Of a DNA stretch of 64,000 nucleotides, positions 52,701-59,500 are shown piece by piece. Position 1 is the first letter of the stretch; each line of letters opens with the position of its first letter. The notes below the pieces were generated by a model that saw only the letters and a program-made list of their open reading frames with translations, ran no database searches and was not told where the DNA came from. A program made the position numbers and the translations under genes. The stretch spans positions 3,844,001 to 3,908,000 of the forward strand of contig NZ_CP197417.1 of the NCBI RefSeq assembly GCF_052161615.1. Reading direction: 5' to 3'. The DNA is from Aeoliella sp052161615. GTDB taxonomy: Bacteria; Planctomycetota; Planctomycetia; Pirellulales; Lacipirellulaceae.

Positions 52701-53914
52701 CGCAGAACGACGTTTGCAACATGGTTCGCAAAGCCCAGCGGGATGGCGTGAAGTTTACGCCGAGCGAGAGTGGCGAACTGCTAATAGAGACCCCCGCTAG
52801 CTTGGAAAAGTGGCATGGTGCGTTCAACGGATACAAGCCCGCGGTGCTGCAAGCCCTGGACGTGATTCGCAACGGTGGACTCCCCAGCGACTTCAACCCG
52901 CCCGTGGTACAGAAGTTCTCGGTGGGCGAGTTGCAGCAAGCGTACCCGCGACAACGCCCCCCAGTAGTCGATGGGTTATTCCGCGAGAGCGAAACCATCA
53001 ACTTGATTGCCAACAGCAAGGTGGGCAAAACTTGGGGGCTCTATGGCTTGCTGCTGTGCATCGTGATGGGCTGGCGATGGCTCGACCGATTCGACACGAC
53101 GCCTGGCAAGGTGCTGCTGATTGATAACGAGCTGCATCGCGAGACCATTCCCCAGCGTATCGCGACCGTCGCCCAGGCGATGGACATCCCGCCAGAGTGC
53201 TATACCGACTACTTCGACGTGATCCCGCTTCGGGGCTGCCTGCGAAGTCTCACGGAGTTGCAGCACGAGCTACAGAACTACCCTGTCGGCGAGTACAAGG
53301 TAATCGGTTTCGATGCCAAGTACAGGTTTGCGGCGGATGGCCAGAGCGAGAACGACAACGCTGCCGAGACTCGTTTCTACAACCAAGTCGACGAGATCGC
53401 GGAGCAAACTGGCTCGGCCATCATCTTGATTCACCACGCCAGCAAGGGCGACCAATCTGGCAAGCGCACCACGGACGTTGGCAGCGGTGCTGGTGCGCAG
53501 TCTCGCGCGGCTGACTGCCATTTGGTTCTACGAGAGCACGAATCCCAGAACCGGGTGGTGCTGGACGCTGCGGTGCGTAGCTTCCCGCCCGTTGCTTCGA
53601 TGGTGCTGGAGTGGCGTTTCCCGCTTTGGCTCCCTGACGATACGGCCGACCCCGGCAAGCTGAAGGGCATTCAGGGCCACCAGAAAGAGCAGGAGGAACG
53701 CCGCGACGCCGAGGGCATCAAGTTAATTGCCAACGCCCTATCAGGCGGCATACGTGCCACCCGCTCACAACTGCGAACCAAGACCGGAATGGGCCCGGAC
53801 CGCACCAACAAGCTCGTGGCGAAGATGCTGGAAGATGGTTCCCTGAAAACCAAGGAAGTGGACGTGAAAGGAAACGTGACAGATGAATTCTGGCTATCAA
53901 CAACCGCCGAATAG
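52688..53914 (+). CDS. RepA-like AAA ATPase (AAA_25 type)
   Basis: A 408-residue ATPase. The GTG at 52688 is chosen because GGAGGAG lies 8 bases upstream, within the end of the previous gene. The ATPase core is LIANSKVGKTWGLYGLLLCI (Walker A), KVLLIDNELHRETI (Walker B), and AIILIHHASKGDQSG plus GSGAGAQSRAADCHLVLREH, the pattern of RepA/RSF1010-type and AAA_25 helicase-like proteins. A C-terminal winged-helix region (TRSQLRTKTGMGPDRTNKLV) could bind DNA. A cluster of short repeats begins right at its stop codon. It likely drives element replication. Confidence 0.82.
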   Translation: MRTLTQNDVCNMVRKAQRDGVKFTPSESGELLIETPASLEKWHGAFNGYKPAVLQALDVIRNGGLPSDFNPPVVQKFSVGELQQAYPRQRPPVVDGLFRESETINLIANSKVGKTWGLYGLLLCIVMGWRWLDRFDTTPGKVLLIDNELHRETIPQRIATVAQAMDIPPECYTDYFDVIPLRGCLRSLTELQHELQNYPVGEYKVIGFDAKYRFAADGQSENDNAAETRFYNQVDEIAEQTGSAIILIHHASKGDQSGKRTTDVGSGAGAQSRAADCHLVLREHESQNRVVLDAAVRSFPPVASMVLEWRFPLWLPDDTADPGKLKGIQGHQKEQEERRDAEGIKLIANALSGGIRATRSQLRTKTGMGPDRTNKLVAKMLEDGSLKTKEVDVKGNVTDEFWLSTTAE

Positions 53915-54224
53915 GGACGTTGTCGGCGATGACCGACAACCCCACCGACAACGTGTCGGGACGTTGTCTGTACGTGCCTACTACGTAGGGCACGTACAAC
54001 GTCAACCGTCTAGGGAAATCGAGGGGACGTTGACTGTACCGACAACCGACAACGTGAACCCATTCAAGGCTTCCTACCGCCAGAGACTTCGGGCGCTCGG
54101 TGGCAAGTACCGAGCTCCCCAGGTGGACGACGCCAACCAAACCCAACTCCACGCCGAGGAGGCTGGGTGCTCGATGGCTCGCGACGTGAAGCTCGGCACC
54201 ATCGAGGAGGTGAATCCGTGGTGA
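53883..54224 (+). CDS. Doubtful small ORF across the repeat cluster
   Basis: A 113-codon frame that overlaps the end of the RepA-like gene and runs through the repeat cluster, with no ribosome site. The first half is encoded by repeats and looks non-coding. The second half (NPFKASYRQRLRALGGKYRA, MARDVKLGTIEEVNPW) is more protein-like and could be a short gene from a GTG near 54054. No family is recognised. Confidence 0.3.
   Translation: MNSGYQQPPNRDVVGDDRQPHRQRVGTLSVRAYYVGHVQRQPSREIEGTLTVPTTDNVNPFKASYRQRLRALGGKYRAPQVDDANQTQLHAEEAGCSMARDVKLGTIEEVNPW
53914..54056. repeat. Iteron-like repeat cluster, candidate replication origin
   Basis: GGGACGTTGTC occurs at 53914-53924 and 53958-53968. A longer version, GGGACGTTGWCTGTAC, is at 53958-53973 and 54024-54039. 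Inverted relatives CGACAACGTG are at 53946-53955 and 54047-54056. A palindrome GTACGTGCC/GGCACGTAC (53970-53997) lies in the middle. The position directly after a RepA-like gene suggests an origin or binding array. Confidence 0.6.
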
Positions 54225-54282
54225 CCTTACCTAGCTTTACACCCCCTCGAATTATTCCAAAACATTCGCGGCACCCCTACTC

Positions 54283-54365
54283 CGGTCGAGAGGTGCCCGC
54301 GCCTCAGAAAATGACGGCCCCCCCGGGGGGGGGTGTTTTTTCAAAAACGGACCGCCCCTCGACCG
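54283..54365. repeat. Concentric dyad around a C7G9 tract, before the small terminase gene
   Basis: CGGTCGAGAGG (54283-54293) and CCCCTCGACCG (54355-54365) are inverted with one mismatch. Their centre coincides with a run of seven C and nine G (54318-54333), followed by TGTTTTTT. It could be a terminator, or a packaging-type site given the terminase gene 77 bp downstream. Confidence 0.5.
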
Positions 54366-54441
54366 AGTGAGAGGCCGCGCAGATTTTTTGGCAGCAAATG
54401 ACCCTTTGGTGTTTTTTCTTAAAAGTTGCAAGGAGCGAAAC

Positions 54442-54729
54442 ATGGCTGACTATCCACCCCCCGACCACCTGAGCGATCGCAGCAAAACGCTGTGGTCTGA
54501 GATGGTCCCTCACCGCGGCACTTCAGCGGGCCGCCTGGCTGTAGTGCAGACCGCGCTCGAGTGTCTCGACCGGGCCGACGAAGCGGCGGCCCTGATCACC
54601 AAGGAAGGGCTAACGACTAAGACCGGACGCTCCGGTGTAACGCACGTTCACCCGGCCACGAAGATCGAGAAGGAAAGCCGGGCGATGTTCTTCAAGCTGT
54701 GGCAATCAATGGGTTTCGGTTTCGATTAA
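54442..54729 (+). CDS. Phage terminase small subunit, P27 family
   Basis: A 95-residue protein. The start at 54442 has AAGGAG 6 bases upstream; the frame extends further but without a ribosome site. It matches the P27-type small terminase pattern: LSDRSKTLWSEMVPHRGTSA, LECLDRADEAAALITKEGLT, and VHPATKIEKESRAMFFKLWQ SMGFGFD split near its end. Small terminases recognise phage DNA for packaging. No large terminase is present, as is typical of satellites that redirect a helper phage, or of decayed prophages. Confidence 0.78.
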   Translation: MADYPPPDHLSDRSKTLWSEMVPHRGTSAGRLAVVQTALECLDRADEAAALITKEGLTTKTGRSGVTHVHPATKIEKESRAMFFKLWQSMGFGFD

Positions 54730-54766
54730 CGGATTGACGGCCGCCACGGAAACAGGAAGTAACACC

Positions 54767-55003
54767 ATGAACGACGACAAGCAATGTCCCGAGTGCGGCG
54801 GCAAGCTCCGCATACGAACGAGCCGAGCGATCACCGAACGGCTTATGCAAAAGCGTCGCGAGTGCAATGCTTGTGCATATCGCGACGTGGCTTACTTCGA
54901 ACCCGCGAAATTACTTCGACTTTTGGTTGTAAGTACAACTAATGGTTTCCCACAAGATGATCCCGATGGGGATAATTCAAACATGCGAGGAATAAACCAA
55001 TGA
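54767..55003 (+). CDS. Ogr/Delta-like zinc-finger protein
   Basis: A 78-residue protein. The core CPECGGKLRIRTSRAITERL followed by ECNACAYRDVAYFEP resembles the Ogr/Delta family of phage late-gene activators (CxxC...CxxC, R-x-S-R). The ATG at 54767 is preferred over a TTG 11 codons upstream because a GGAAG-type site precedes it. The end overlaps the next ATG by four bases. In P2/P4 systems such proteins let phage and satellite activate each other's late genes; that parallel is suggestive only. Confidence 0.6.
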   Translation: MNDDKQCPECGGKLRIRTSRAITERLMQKRRECNACAYRDVAYFEPAKLLRLLVVSTTNGFPQDDPDGDNSNMRGINQ

Positions 55004-55200
55004 TGATTGACGGATTTTGCGGCGTTGCCGATCTGGCTTACATGCTCGACGTTCGTGGCTCGACGGTAGAAGACGCCATCGAGACTGGCAACGGTCTGGT
55101 GCCTGAGCCGGTGAGGTTTTGCAGTTCGCCACTGTGGCCAAGCGTGGCATCTTCGCCTACATCTCGAACGAGTTGCAGGCCGATGCTGTGGTTCCCGTGA
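55000..55200 (+). pseudogene. Truncated AlpA-like HTH gene
   Basis: It begins MMIDGFCGVADLAYMLDVRG with a GAGGAA ribosome site and continues STVEDAIETGNGLVPEPVRF, matching the start of AlpA-type DNA-binding proteins. After PVRF (about 55115) the family pattern stops and the remaining ~28 codons are out-of-frame capsid-gene sequence. A deletion joint at about 55115 is the simplest explanation. Confidence 0.5.
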
Positions 55201-56072
55201 CCGACATGCTGGCGGCTGAGATGGGCCACGCCTTCGCGCTGCAGGAAGACCGCGAGTTCATCCTCGGCGACGGCACTTCGACCTACGGCCGCGAAGTCGG
55301 ACTCAACAACGCAATCGGCTCGGCTGGTGTGTTCACCAACACGACCGACGACCACGATGCTTGGGCCGAGCTAACGCTGTCGGACTTCTACGGGACCATG
55401 AGCCTGATCCCCGACAAGTTCCGCGTCGATGGCCAGCTCGCGTGGCTGTGCTCGGCGGCGTTCAAGTGGCAAGTGATGGACCGACTGACCGCGGCCGTGA
55501 ATGGTGCTGGTACCACGGTGGTGGTCGATGGCCAACCGCGTGCGATGTTCCTCGGCTACCTAACGTGCGCTGAGTGGATGAACGACTACGGCCGTTGTCG
55601 GCAGTGGTCGGCTGGATTGCAAGACGACCTACATCACGGGCGAAGCTACACCGTGTTGGATCGTCAAGCCGGTATGGTCTACACGATCGACCCTGGCCAG
55701 CAGATCGAGAGTTGGCGGGATGCGCTCGATATGGGCGTTCCGGTTCATCGCGCCAAGACGTTCACGCCACCGATGGCCGGCGACTATATCGACGACCTCG
55801 ATAGCCGCACGGTCTATGGTGGTCTGATCGTCGCTTCGCTGTACTGCGGTCTGTACGTTGCCGAAGAAGTCGTGATGGAAAAGGAGCACGACGGCGACCT
55901 GCGGTTCTTTGTTCTCGGAGCCGACCTAGTTCCGCTGCGCGGCGACCAAGCCTACTACCTGTCGCTAGCCGACGCGATGCAGGCTGCCGCCAAGCTGGAA
56001 GTGGAGCGGGAGCGGTTCAAGATTTACCCGCGGGACTTTGCCGAAACACCGGCCACCGTTCTGACTGTCTAG
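55119..56072 (+). pseudogene. HK97-type major capsid protein remnant, chimeric
   Basis: A 317-codon frame. Codons 1-~150 match the middle of HK97-fold capsid proteins (KRGIFAYISNELQADAVVPV, AEMGHAFALQEDREFILGDG, TSTYGREVGLNNAIG, KWQVMDRLTAAVNGAG, GQPRAMFLGY). The N-terminal third expected in a real capsid protein is missing. After MFLGYLT (near 55567) the sequence no longer fits a capsid C-terminus and I do not recognise it (LDRQAGMVYTIDPGQQIESW, LRFFVLGADLVPLRGDQAYY). No proper ribosome site precedes the ATG. Likely the product of two deletions. Confidence 0.6.
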
Positions 56073-56155
56073 TGCAACACCACCAGCGACCGCGCTGCAG
56101 GGAGGCGGCGCGGGGTGGTGGTTTCAATCTCACAACTCACTTAAGGAATTCTATT

Positions 56156-56593
56156 ATGGCTACTGCTACTCTCACTGAGAACGAAGAACTGAAGCGTCAC
56201 CAAGCCCGGCGACTAAGCGAACGCATGGGCGAGTTTCTGCTGGAGTACGATCCGACAGGGGTGCTCGCCTTCAGCGCCAGCAACCTGAAAGGTGACCCGA
56301 GCACAAAGGGCCACGCCTTCGAACTGAAGGGCGCGAGCGATTGCGAGTTTCCCGGCTTCGGTTTTAGCGTCCTGATCGATGGGCGTGCGAATAACTCCGA
56401 CTTGGCACAGACGGTGGTCGACGAACTGTTCGCCATCGCCAATGCCTATATGGCTGTCGCGAAACGCAACGCCGCACGATTGAACCGGGAGCCCAAGCCG
56501 ATCAAGTACCGCTGGGAAGATCACCAGCCGGCGATTGACTGGGAGCTACAGGAGTACCTAGAGCAACGGACACTCGAGCGCGTCGGCGAGTAG
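56156..56593 (+). CDS. Hypothetical protein of the integrated element
   Basis: A 145-residue protein of unknown family. The start at 56156 has AAGGA 9 bases upstream. The protein is mixed alpha/beta and charged: RRLSERMGEFLLEYDPTGVL, FPGFGFSVLIDGRANNSDLA, IKYRWEDHQPAIDWELQEYL. No signal peptide or membrane segment. It precedes a clear terminator and the integrase gene. Confidence 0.65.
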   Translation: MATATLTENEELKRHQARRLSERMGEFLLEYDPTGVLAFSASNLKGDPSTKGHAFELKGASDCEFPGFGFSVLIDGRANNSDLAQTVVDELFAIANAYMAVAKRNAARLNREPKPIKYRWEDHQPAIDWELQEYLEQRTLERVGE

Positions 56594-56601
56594 TTCACAA
56601 G

Positions 56602-56632
56602 CCCCGCCGAATGGATGCGGCGGGGTGTTTTT
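56602..56632 (+). terminator. Intrinsic terminator before the integrase gene
   Basis: CCCCGCCG (56602-56609) pairs with CGGCGGGG (56618-56625) over an 8-nt loop, followed by TGTTTTT. It separates the element's main gene run from the integrase, which therefore needs its own promoter in 56633-56737. Confidence 0.88.
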
Positions 56633-56680
56633 AATCCCCGGTAAACTTACCGGCGATTTTGCCAAAACGGCAGCCACAGG

Positions 56681-57931
56681 ATGGCCCCTAACGAGCGCAA
56701 ACGAGTAGACCCGACCCCTGAGCCCTGGAGAAAACCCGTGTCTGAAATCAACGTCCACATTTTGAAGCGAGCCGGGCGCAACGTCTGGCTGATGCGCTAC
56801 TTCGACCCGTACACTCGCAAGCACGTTACCAAGTCGAGCGGCTGCGAGAAGAAGAAGGAAGCCGAGAAAGCCGCTGGTGTTTGGGAAAGCGAACTACGCC
56901 GCGGGGTGTATGTCCCGACCGCCCGTTGTGGCTGGGAAGAATTCATCGAGCACTACAAGGCCAGCAAGCTCAACACCAAGGGCGAGGGGACCGCGACCAC
57001 CTACCTGTCAACGGTGAACGTGTTCCAGAAGCACGCCAAGCCTGAGCGGCTGTCGGACTTCACCACGGAGCGGATCACCCGGTTCGTTGCCGACTGTCGC
57101 AAGGCGAAGCTATCCGAGGCCACCATCGCGCGGCACCTGCGGACCCTCAAGGTGTTGGCGCGTTGGGCGGTCAAGCAAGGGCTGCTAGGTCGGCTGCCCG
57201 AATTCGATATGCCGACCACGCCCAAGGGAGCGAGCAAGGCGAAGGGGCGAGCGTTGACGGTGCTGGAGTTCAACGAGCTACTTCTAAAGGTGCCCCAGGT
57301 GCTCGAAGCCGACGACCGTATCGAGGGGACGGCAGACGACTGGCGTTTCTACCTCAAAGGCTTGTGGTGTTCCGGGCTGCGGCTGCGGGAATCGCTGGCC
57401 CTGAGTTGGACCGATGGCCCCGGTGCGATCCTGGTCGACTACTCCGGCAAGTTCCCCGTGTTGAGAATCCCCGGGGAGGCCCAAAAGAGCGGAGCCGATC
57501 AGACGATACCCGTGGTCCCCGAGTTCGCCCGACTGCTCGATACGGTGCCACCAGAAGCCCGTAGCGGCCCGGTGTTTGCTGTCGGCGGTTCCCGGTTCAT
57601 CGTGGGGCGGGTAGTGGCAGCCATTGGCAAGGCTGCCGGTGTGGTGGTTCATACCAAGAGCGGGAATTACGCGAGCGCCCACGACCTGCGGCGATCGTTT
57701 GGCCGCCGATGGTCTCGGAAGGTAATGCCCGCGGTGCTGATGGAACTGATGCGACACGCCAGCATCAATACCACGATGCAATTCTACGTAGGTGTCGACG
57801 CCCAACAGACCGCCGCGGAGCTATGGGCGGCCGAAACTGTCCAAGGTGTACGCTTAGGTGACCGCACCGAAAGCGAAGAATCTGAGCCGGCAGAAAATGC
57901 CGAGAAAACCAGTACCGGAGGTGGGACTTGA
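56681..57931 (+). CDS. Tyrosine recombinase / integrase
   Basis: A 416-residue phage-type integrase. The N-terminal DNA-binding part includes NVWLMRYFDPYTRKHVTKSS; the SAM-like core-binding domain is at ~80-165. The catalytic residues are all present: Arg234 in SGLRLRESLAL, Lys269 in AQKSGADQTIP, His334/Arg337 in AHDLRRSF, His359 in LMRHASINTT and Tyr369 in MQFYV. A GTG at 56738 with GGAG 7 bases upstream is a good alternative start. The last codons (KTSTGGGT) and the stop lie inside the attachment core and the antisense of tRNA-Leu. It integrates the element into that tRNA gene. Confidence 0.94.
   Translation: MAPNERKRVDPTPEPWRKPVSEINVHILKRAGRNVWLMRYFDPYTRKHVTKSSGCEKKKEAEKAAGVWESELRRGVYVPTARCGWEEFIEHYKASKLNTKGEGTATTYLSTVNVFQKHAKPERLSDFTTERITRFVADCRKAKLSEATIARHLRTLKVLARWAVKQGLLGRLPEFDMPTTPKGASKAKGRALTVLEFNELLLKVPQVLEADDRIEGTADDWRFYLKGLWCSGLRLRESLALSWTDGPGAILVDYSGKFPVLRIPGEAQKSGADQTIPVVPEFARLLDTVPPEARSGPVFAVGGSRFIVGRVVAAIGKAAGVVVHTKSGNYASAHDLRRSFGRRWSRKVMPAVLMELMRHASINTTMQFYVGVDAQQTAAELWAAETVQGVRLGDRTESEESEPAENAEKTSTGGGT
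57843..57865 (+). promoter_or_regulatory. Candidate arm sites near the proximal att
   Basis: AAGGTGTACGCT (57843-57854) and TTAGGTGACCGC (57854-57865) match the two 12-mers at 51224-51248 exactly, again with a 12-bp period, within the 3' end of the integrase gene. Confidence 0.5.
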
Positions 57932-57966
57932 ACCCACACGCCCTTGCGGGCACTGGATTTTGAATC
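57911..57966. repeat. Proximal attachment site inside tRNA-Leu
   Basis: 56 bp identical to 51078-51133. It runs from just past the tRNA 3' end through the anticodon loop and overlaps the last 21 bp of the integrase gene. Confidence 0.92.
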
Positions 57967-57996
57967 CAGCGCGTCTGCCAATTCCGCCACTCCGGC
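57913..57996 (-). tRNA. tRNA-Leu (anticodon CAA)
   Basis: An 84-nt class II tRNA. The acceptor stem is GCCGGAG with CTCCGGT. The anticodon loop TTCAAAA sits on the stem CTGGA/TCCAG, giving CAA. The long variable arm is TGCCCGCAAGGGCG, and the T-arm has GGTTCAAGTCC. CCA is not encoded. The 3' part doubles as the attachment site of the neighbouring element and is restored intact after integration. Confidence 0.95.
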
Positions 57997-58150
57997 CAAG
58001 TGATTTGCCCGCCGGGCCGGTGGCCTTCGGGGCGATATCCGAAAGACCCTAGGTCCCCGGACGCGGTTCGCCTATTCTATCGGCGACCTAGCGGAGCTGG
58101 CTAGAGGCCGTTTGGAAACCGAGTTTCGGGCCGGAAACAAGGCTGGGCGA

Positions 58151-59248
58151 TTATTGCCGATTACCATCGTCGTAACGGACGGCCCGCTGGCGGTGGGTGG
58201 CTTGGTCGATGTCGTACTCGACAAGGTCGACCGAACCGTCGCACATCGCCATATTAAAGCCACCGCTGTGGGCGCTACCAAAAGCGAAGGAGAAGGCCCG
58301 GTCATTGACTGCTTCGCCAGTTCCCGCACGATCTTGTTGCGGTTGATAAGCGTTCGGCTCACCGGTGTACTGCTGAAAAGGAGCCCACGCAACGCGGTGG
58401 TTATCCCATTCGAAGCCGACGAAGGCATTTTGATTGTCGCCATAACCTTCCCATGCAAGCGGGCTGACCGCTTTAACGTCATCGTAGACTCGCGTACTCA
58501 TAAGCTTTTCACCTATGAGGTAGGTATTACTGGTGCCATCTGCAACTTGCGAGAGTTTGGTTTCACTGCGGTAGTAGATTACGCCAGATTGAAAAAACTT
58601 GGCATTCACGCCCGTCCGCTGGTTCGTAGGGGTCCAGGCGGACATGAGCTGGAGTGTGCTGTAGCTGGAAGGTTGCCAGAAATTGGTCCCAGAGCTTGAA
58701 GATGCTGAATGCTGCGCATCCCCGGTGTTAGCCGCATAATCAGATTTCGTCGAGGCCTGAAGCCCAGTAATCCAAGGTTGCTCTCTAATGGGAATCGTAC
58801 CCCAGTCCACGGCATAAGCGCGCGAGGCCCGACGAGACGGACATATAAATGTGTCGACGGGCGTAGTATTCATTGCCGTTGAGGCCTGTTGAAATTGCGT
58901 GCCAGTCAATCCCCCGCCGAGAGCAGCAAGATTGGTCTGCTCCAGGTAGGCCAAAACGCTATAGCACCAACCCCCAGGTTGCTGTTCCCCAAAACCTCGT
59001 CTGGCGTCGGCAATGAAAGACGTCCCCCAGCCACCGCTTGGCAAAAAACCGTGCGTGTCCTCATGCAGTAGCGAAGCAAGCCCGATCTGCTTCAATTGGT
59101 TCTTGCACTGGGTGCGTCGAGCGGCTTCGCGTGCGGCCTGGACTGCCGGGAGCAATAGGGCCACCAAGATGCCAATGATGGCGATGACTACTAGTAGCTC
59201 GACGAGCGTGAAGGCCTGGCGGCCGCGTGGGGATGCAAGTTTGGGCAT
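58151..59248 (-). CDS. DUF1559 pilin-like protein
   Basis: A 365-residue DUF1559 protein. The start at 59248 (MPKLASPRGRQAFTLVELL) has AGGAG 5-6 bases upstream and is preferred over a frame open for 26 more codons. The prepilin-like helix AFTLVELLVVIAIIGILVAL, then LLLPAVQAAREAARRTQCKN, and the C-terminal H-X9-DG motif (HSGGFNMAMCDG) are all present. It follows the autotransporter-type PEP-CTERM gene by 252 bp on the same strand. That gap holds no gene. Confidence 0.92.
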   Translation of the reverse strand: MPKLASPRGRQAFTLVELLVVIAIIGILVALLLPAVQAAREAARRTQCKNQLKQIGLASLLHEDTHGFLPSGGWGTSFIADARRGFGEQQPGGWCYSVLAYLEQTNLAALGGGLTGTQFQQASTAMNTTPVDTFICPSRRASRAYAVDWGTIPIREQPWITGLQASTKSDYAANTGDAQHSASSSSGTNFWQPSSYSTLQLMSAWTPTNQRTGVNAKFFQSGVIYYRSETKLSQVADGTSNTYLIGEKLMSTRVYDDVKAVSPLAWEGYGDNQNAFVGFEWDNHRVAWAPFQQYTGEPNAYQPQQDRAGTGEAVNDRAFSFAFGSAHSGGFNMAMCDGSVDLVEYDIDQATHRQRAVRYDDGNRQ

Positions 59249-59500
59249 TGGGTACTCCTGCCTCGCCTGAACTAGTTTGATCTGTTCCGAAATAGAAGAG
59301 ATTGGCCGCCAAACGCCTCTTCTCAATTCATCCTAAAAAAGAGGACGATTAACGCCATGCGTTTTTTGCGTCATTTTCTCTCGGACATGCGCAATCGTTC
59401 GGCTATGCGCACCATCCAATCGTCAGGACGCTTCCAACATCTGTTCCAACACACGGCACTCCGTAGCATGGGCGCGGTAGCCCGTGTGGCCGAAAACTCT

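Larger units (their letters stand above)
51078..57966. mobile_element. Integrated element in tRNA-Leu: phage-satellite-like island
   Basis: Perfect 56-bp direct repeats (51078-51133 and 57911-57966) bound the element. The right copy is part of an intact tRNA-Leu(CAA); the left copy is the 3' part of that tRNA only. Between them lie, in one orientation, an unknown HTH-like gene, an AlpA/Xis-like gene, a small unknown gene, a RepA-like ATPase, a repeat cluster, a P27-type small terminase, an Ogr/Delta-like zinc finger, broken HTH and capsid genes, an unknown gene and a tyrosine integrase. Large terminase, portal, protease, tail and lysis genes are absent. This fits a PICI-like satellite or a deleted prophage. 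Confidence 0.88.
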
